A stretch of 6,319 bases of DNA from Ekhidna sp. Its GTDB lineage: Bacteria > Bacteroidota > Bacteroidia > Cytophagales > Cyclobacteriaceae. This document shows, piece by piece, positions 5,985 to 6,319 of the stretch. A program made the position numbers and the translations under genes. Position 1 is the first letter of the stretch, and the number at the start of each line of letters is the position of its first letter. Where the stretch lies: contig JAPPDO010000404.1 in assembly GCA_028821635.1 (NCBI GenBank), positions 2,680 to 8,998 of the forward strand, written 5' to 3'. The notes beneath the pieces were generated by a model that made no database searches, had not been told where the DNA came from, and saw nothing but the letters and a program-made list of their open reading frames with translations.

Positions 5985-6319
5985 TTATTGCCTCCTTATC
6001 ACAATCCTCCCTGCTCGCCTCCGCCCCTCATCTCCTTCAATGATAACAAAGAAGATACCCTCACCCAACCCTGAAACCTCGTACACCCCGTCCTCTGAGG
6101 CGGGATAATGCCTAACCATTTTGCCCGACATACTGATAAGACTTACTCTGCTCAATCCTGTAGGTACACCAGCTAGTTTGAAATAGTTCGAGGCGGGATT
6201 CGGACGGATAGAGATGCCCCCCTCTGTCGAAACTCCTAACGGACCCCTCTCCTGTACCGTGATGTCAAAACTGTCGGAGACCGTGCCGCCGTTGCCGTCG
6301 GTGGCGGTGACTTTCACGG
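5985..6319 (-). CDS. 3' end of a surface or secreted protein with cadherin-like repeat and T9SS type A sorting domain (partial)
   Basis: The gene runs in from the right edge; only the last 110 codons plus two bases are here, and the real start is outside. The first whole codon is GTG, an internal Val rather than a start. Residues 3-21 (VTATDGNGGTVSDSFDITV) are the end of a cadherin- or Ig-like repeat of the kind found in large adhesins. After a short linker, residues 36-110 form the C-terminal sorting domain: IRPNPASNYFKL (37-48), VSLISMSGKMVRHY (58-71), GLGEGIFFVII (83-93) and a basic end GRIVIRRQ. Such domains direct export through the type IX secretion system, after which the tail is removed and the protein is attached to the surface or released. 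GC is about 54%, well above the rest of the window. The function of the missing N-terminal part cannot be told. Confidence 0.9.
   Translation of the reverse strand, partial: VKVTATDGNGGTVSDSFDITVQERGPLGVSTEGGISIRPNPASNYFKLAGVPTGLSRVSLISMSGKMVRHYPASEDGVYEVSGLGEGIFFVIIEGDEGRRRAGRIVIRRQ

Overview
The window suggests a member of the Bacteroidota. The clearest sign is the partial protein at the right edge, which ends in a type IX secretion (type A) C-terminal sorting domain. The genes also lack Shine-Dalgarno sites and have AT-rich leaders, and there is a secreted two-lobe aspartyl protease with a PDZ domain of a kind common in that phylum. I cannot place it more precisely; a Cytophagales-like or marine lineage is only a guess.

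Layout from left to right: (1) Positions 1-1031 are AT-rich accessory sequence. They hold a possible C-terminus of an upstream gene (1-48), about 450 bases without a convincing gene, and a roughly 30% GC ORF for a small membrane protein (501-998) that looks frameshifted. (2) Positions 1032-3670 hold a tight plus-strand cluster: secreted aspartyl protease/PDZ protein, methionyl-tRNA formyltransferase (fmt) and dihydrofolate reductase (folA), with gaps of 27 and 14 bases. (3) After a 51-base convergent gap, 3722-5741 is a minus-strand pair. It is transcribed as an ornithine cyclodeaminase/mu-crystallin family reductase followed by a trans-3-hydroxy-L-proline dehydratase. (4) Positions 5742-5984 hold two hairpins and a possible decayed transposase end. 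(5) Positions 5985-6319 are the 3' end of a minus-strand surface or secreted protein with a cadherin-like repeat and a T9SS tail.

How the genes work together: fmt uses 10-formyl-tetrahydrofolate to formylate initiator Met-tRNA, and folA keeps the folate pool reduced, so the pair is a coherent one-carbon unit. The protease gene ahead of them has no obvious link to it. The minus-strand pair reads as a two-step salvage route: trans-3-hydroxy-L-proline is dehydrated to delta-1-pyrroline-2-carboxylate, which the mu-crystallin-like enzyme would reduce to L-proline. The dehydratase is recognised from its Cys/Thr active-site signature. The reductase role is inferred from its family, the lack of the cyclodeaminase aspartate, and its position.

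I found no CRISPR array, tRNA, rRNA, riboswitch or intact mobile element, and no obvious new multi-gene system. The items most worth a second look are the hydroxyproline operon, the protease with one catalytic aspartate replaced, the frameshifted small membrane protein, and the possible transposase scar near 5850-5960.
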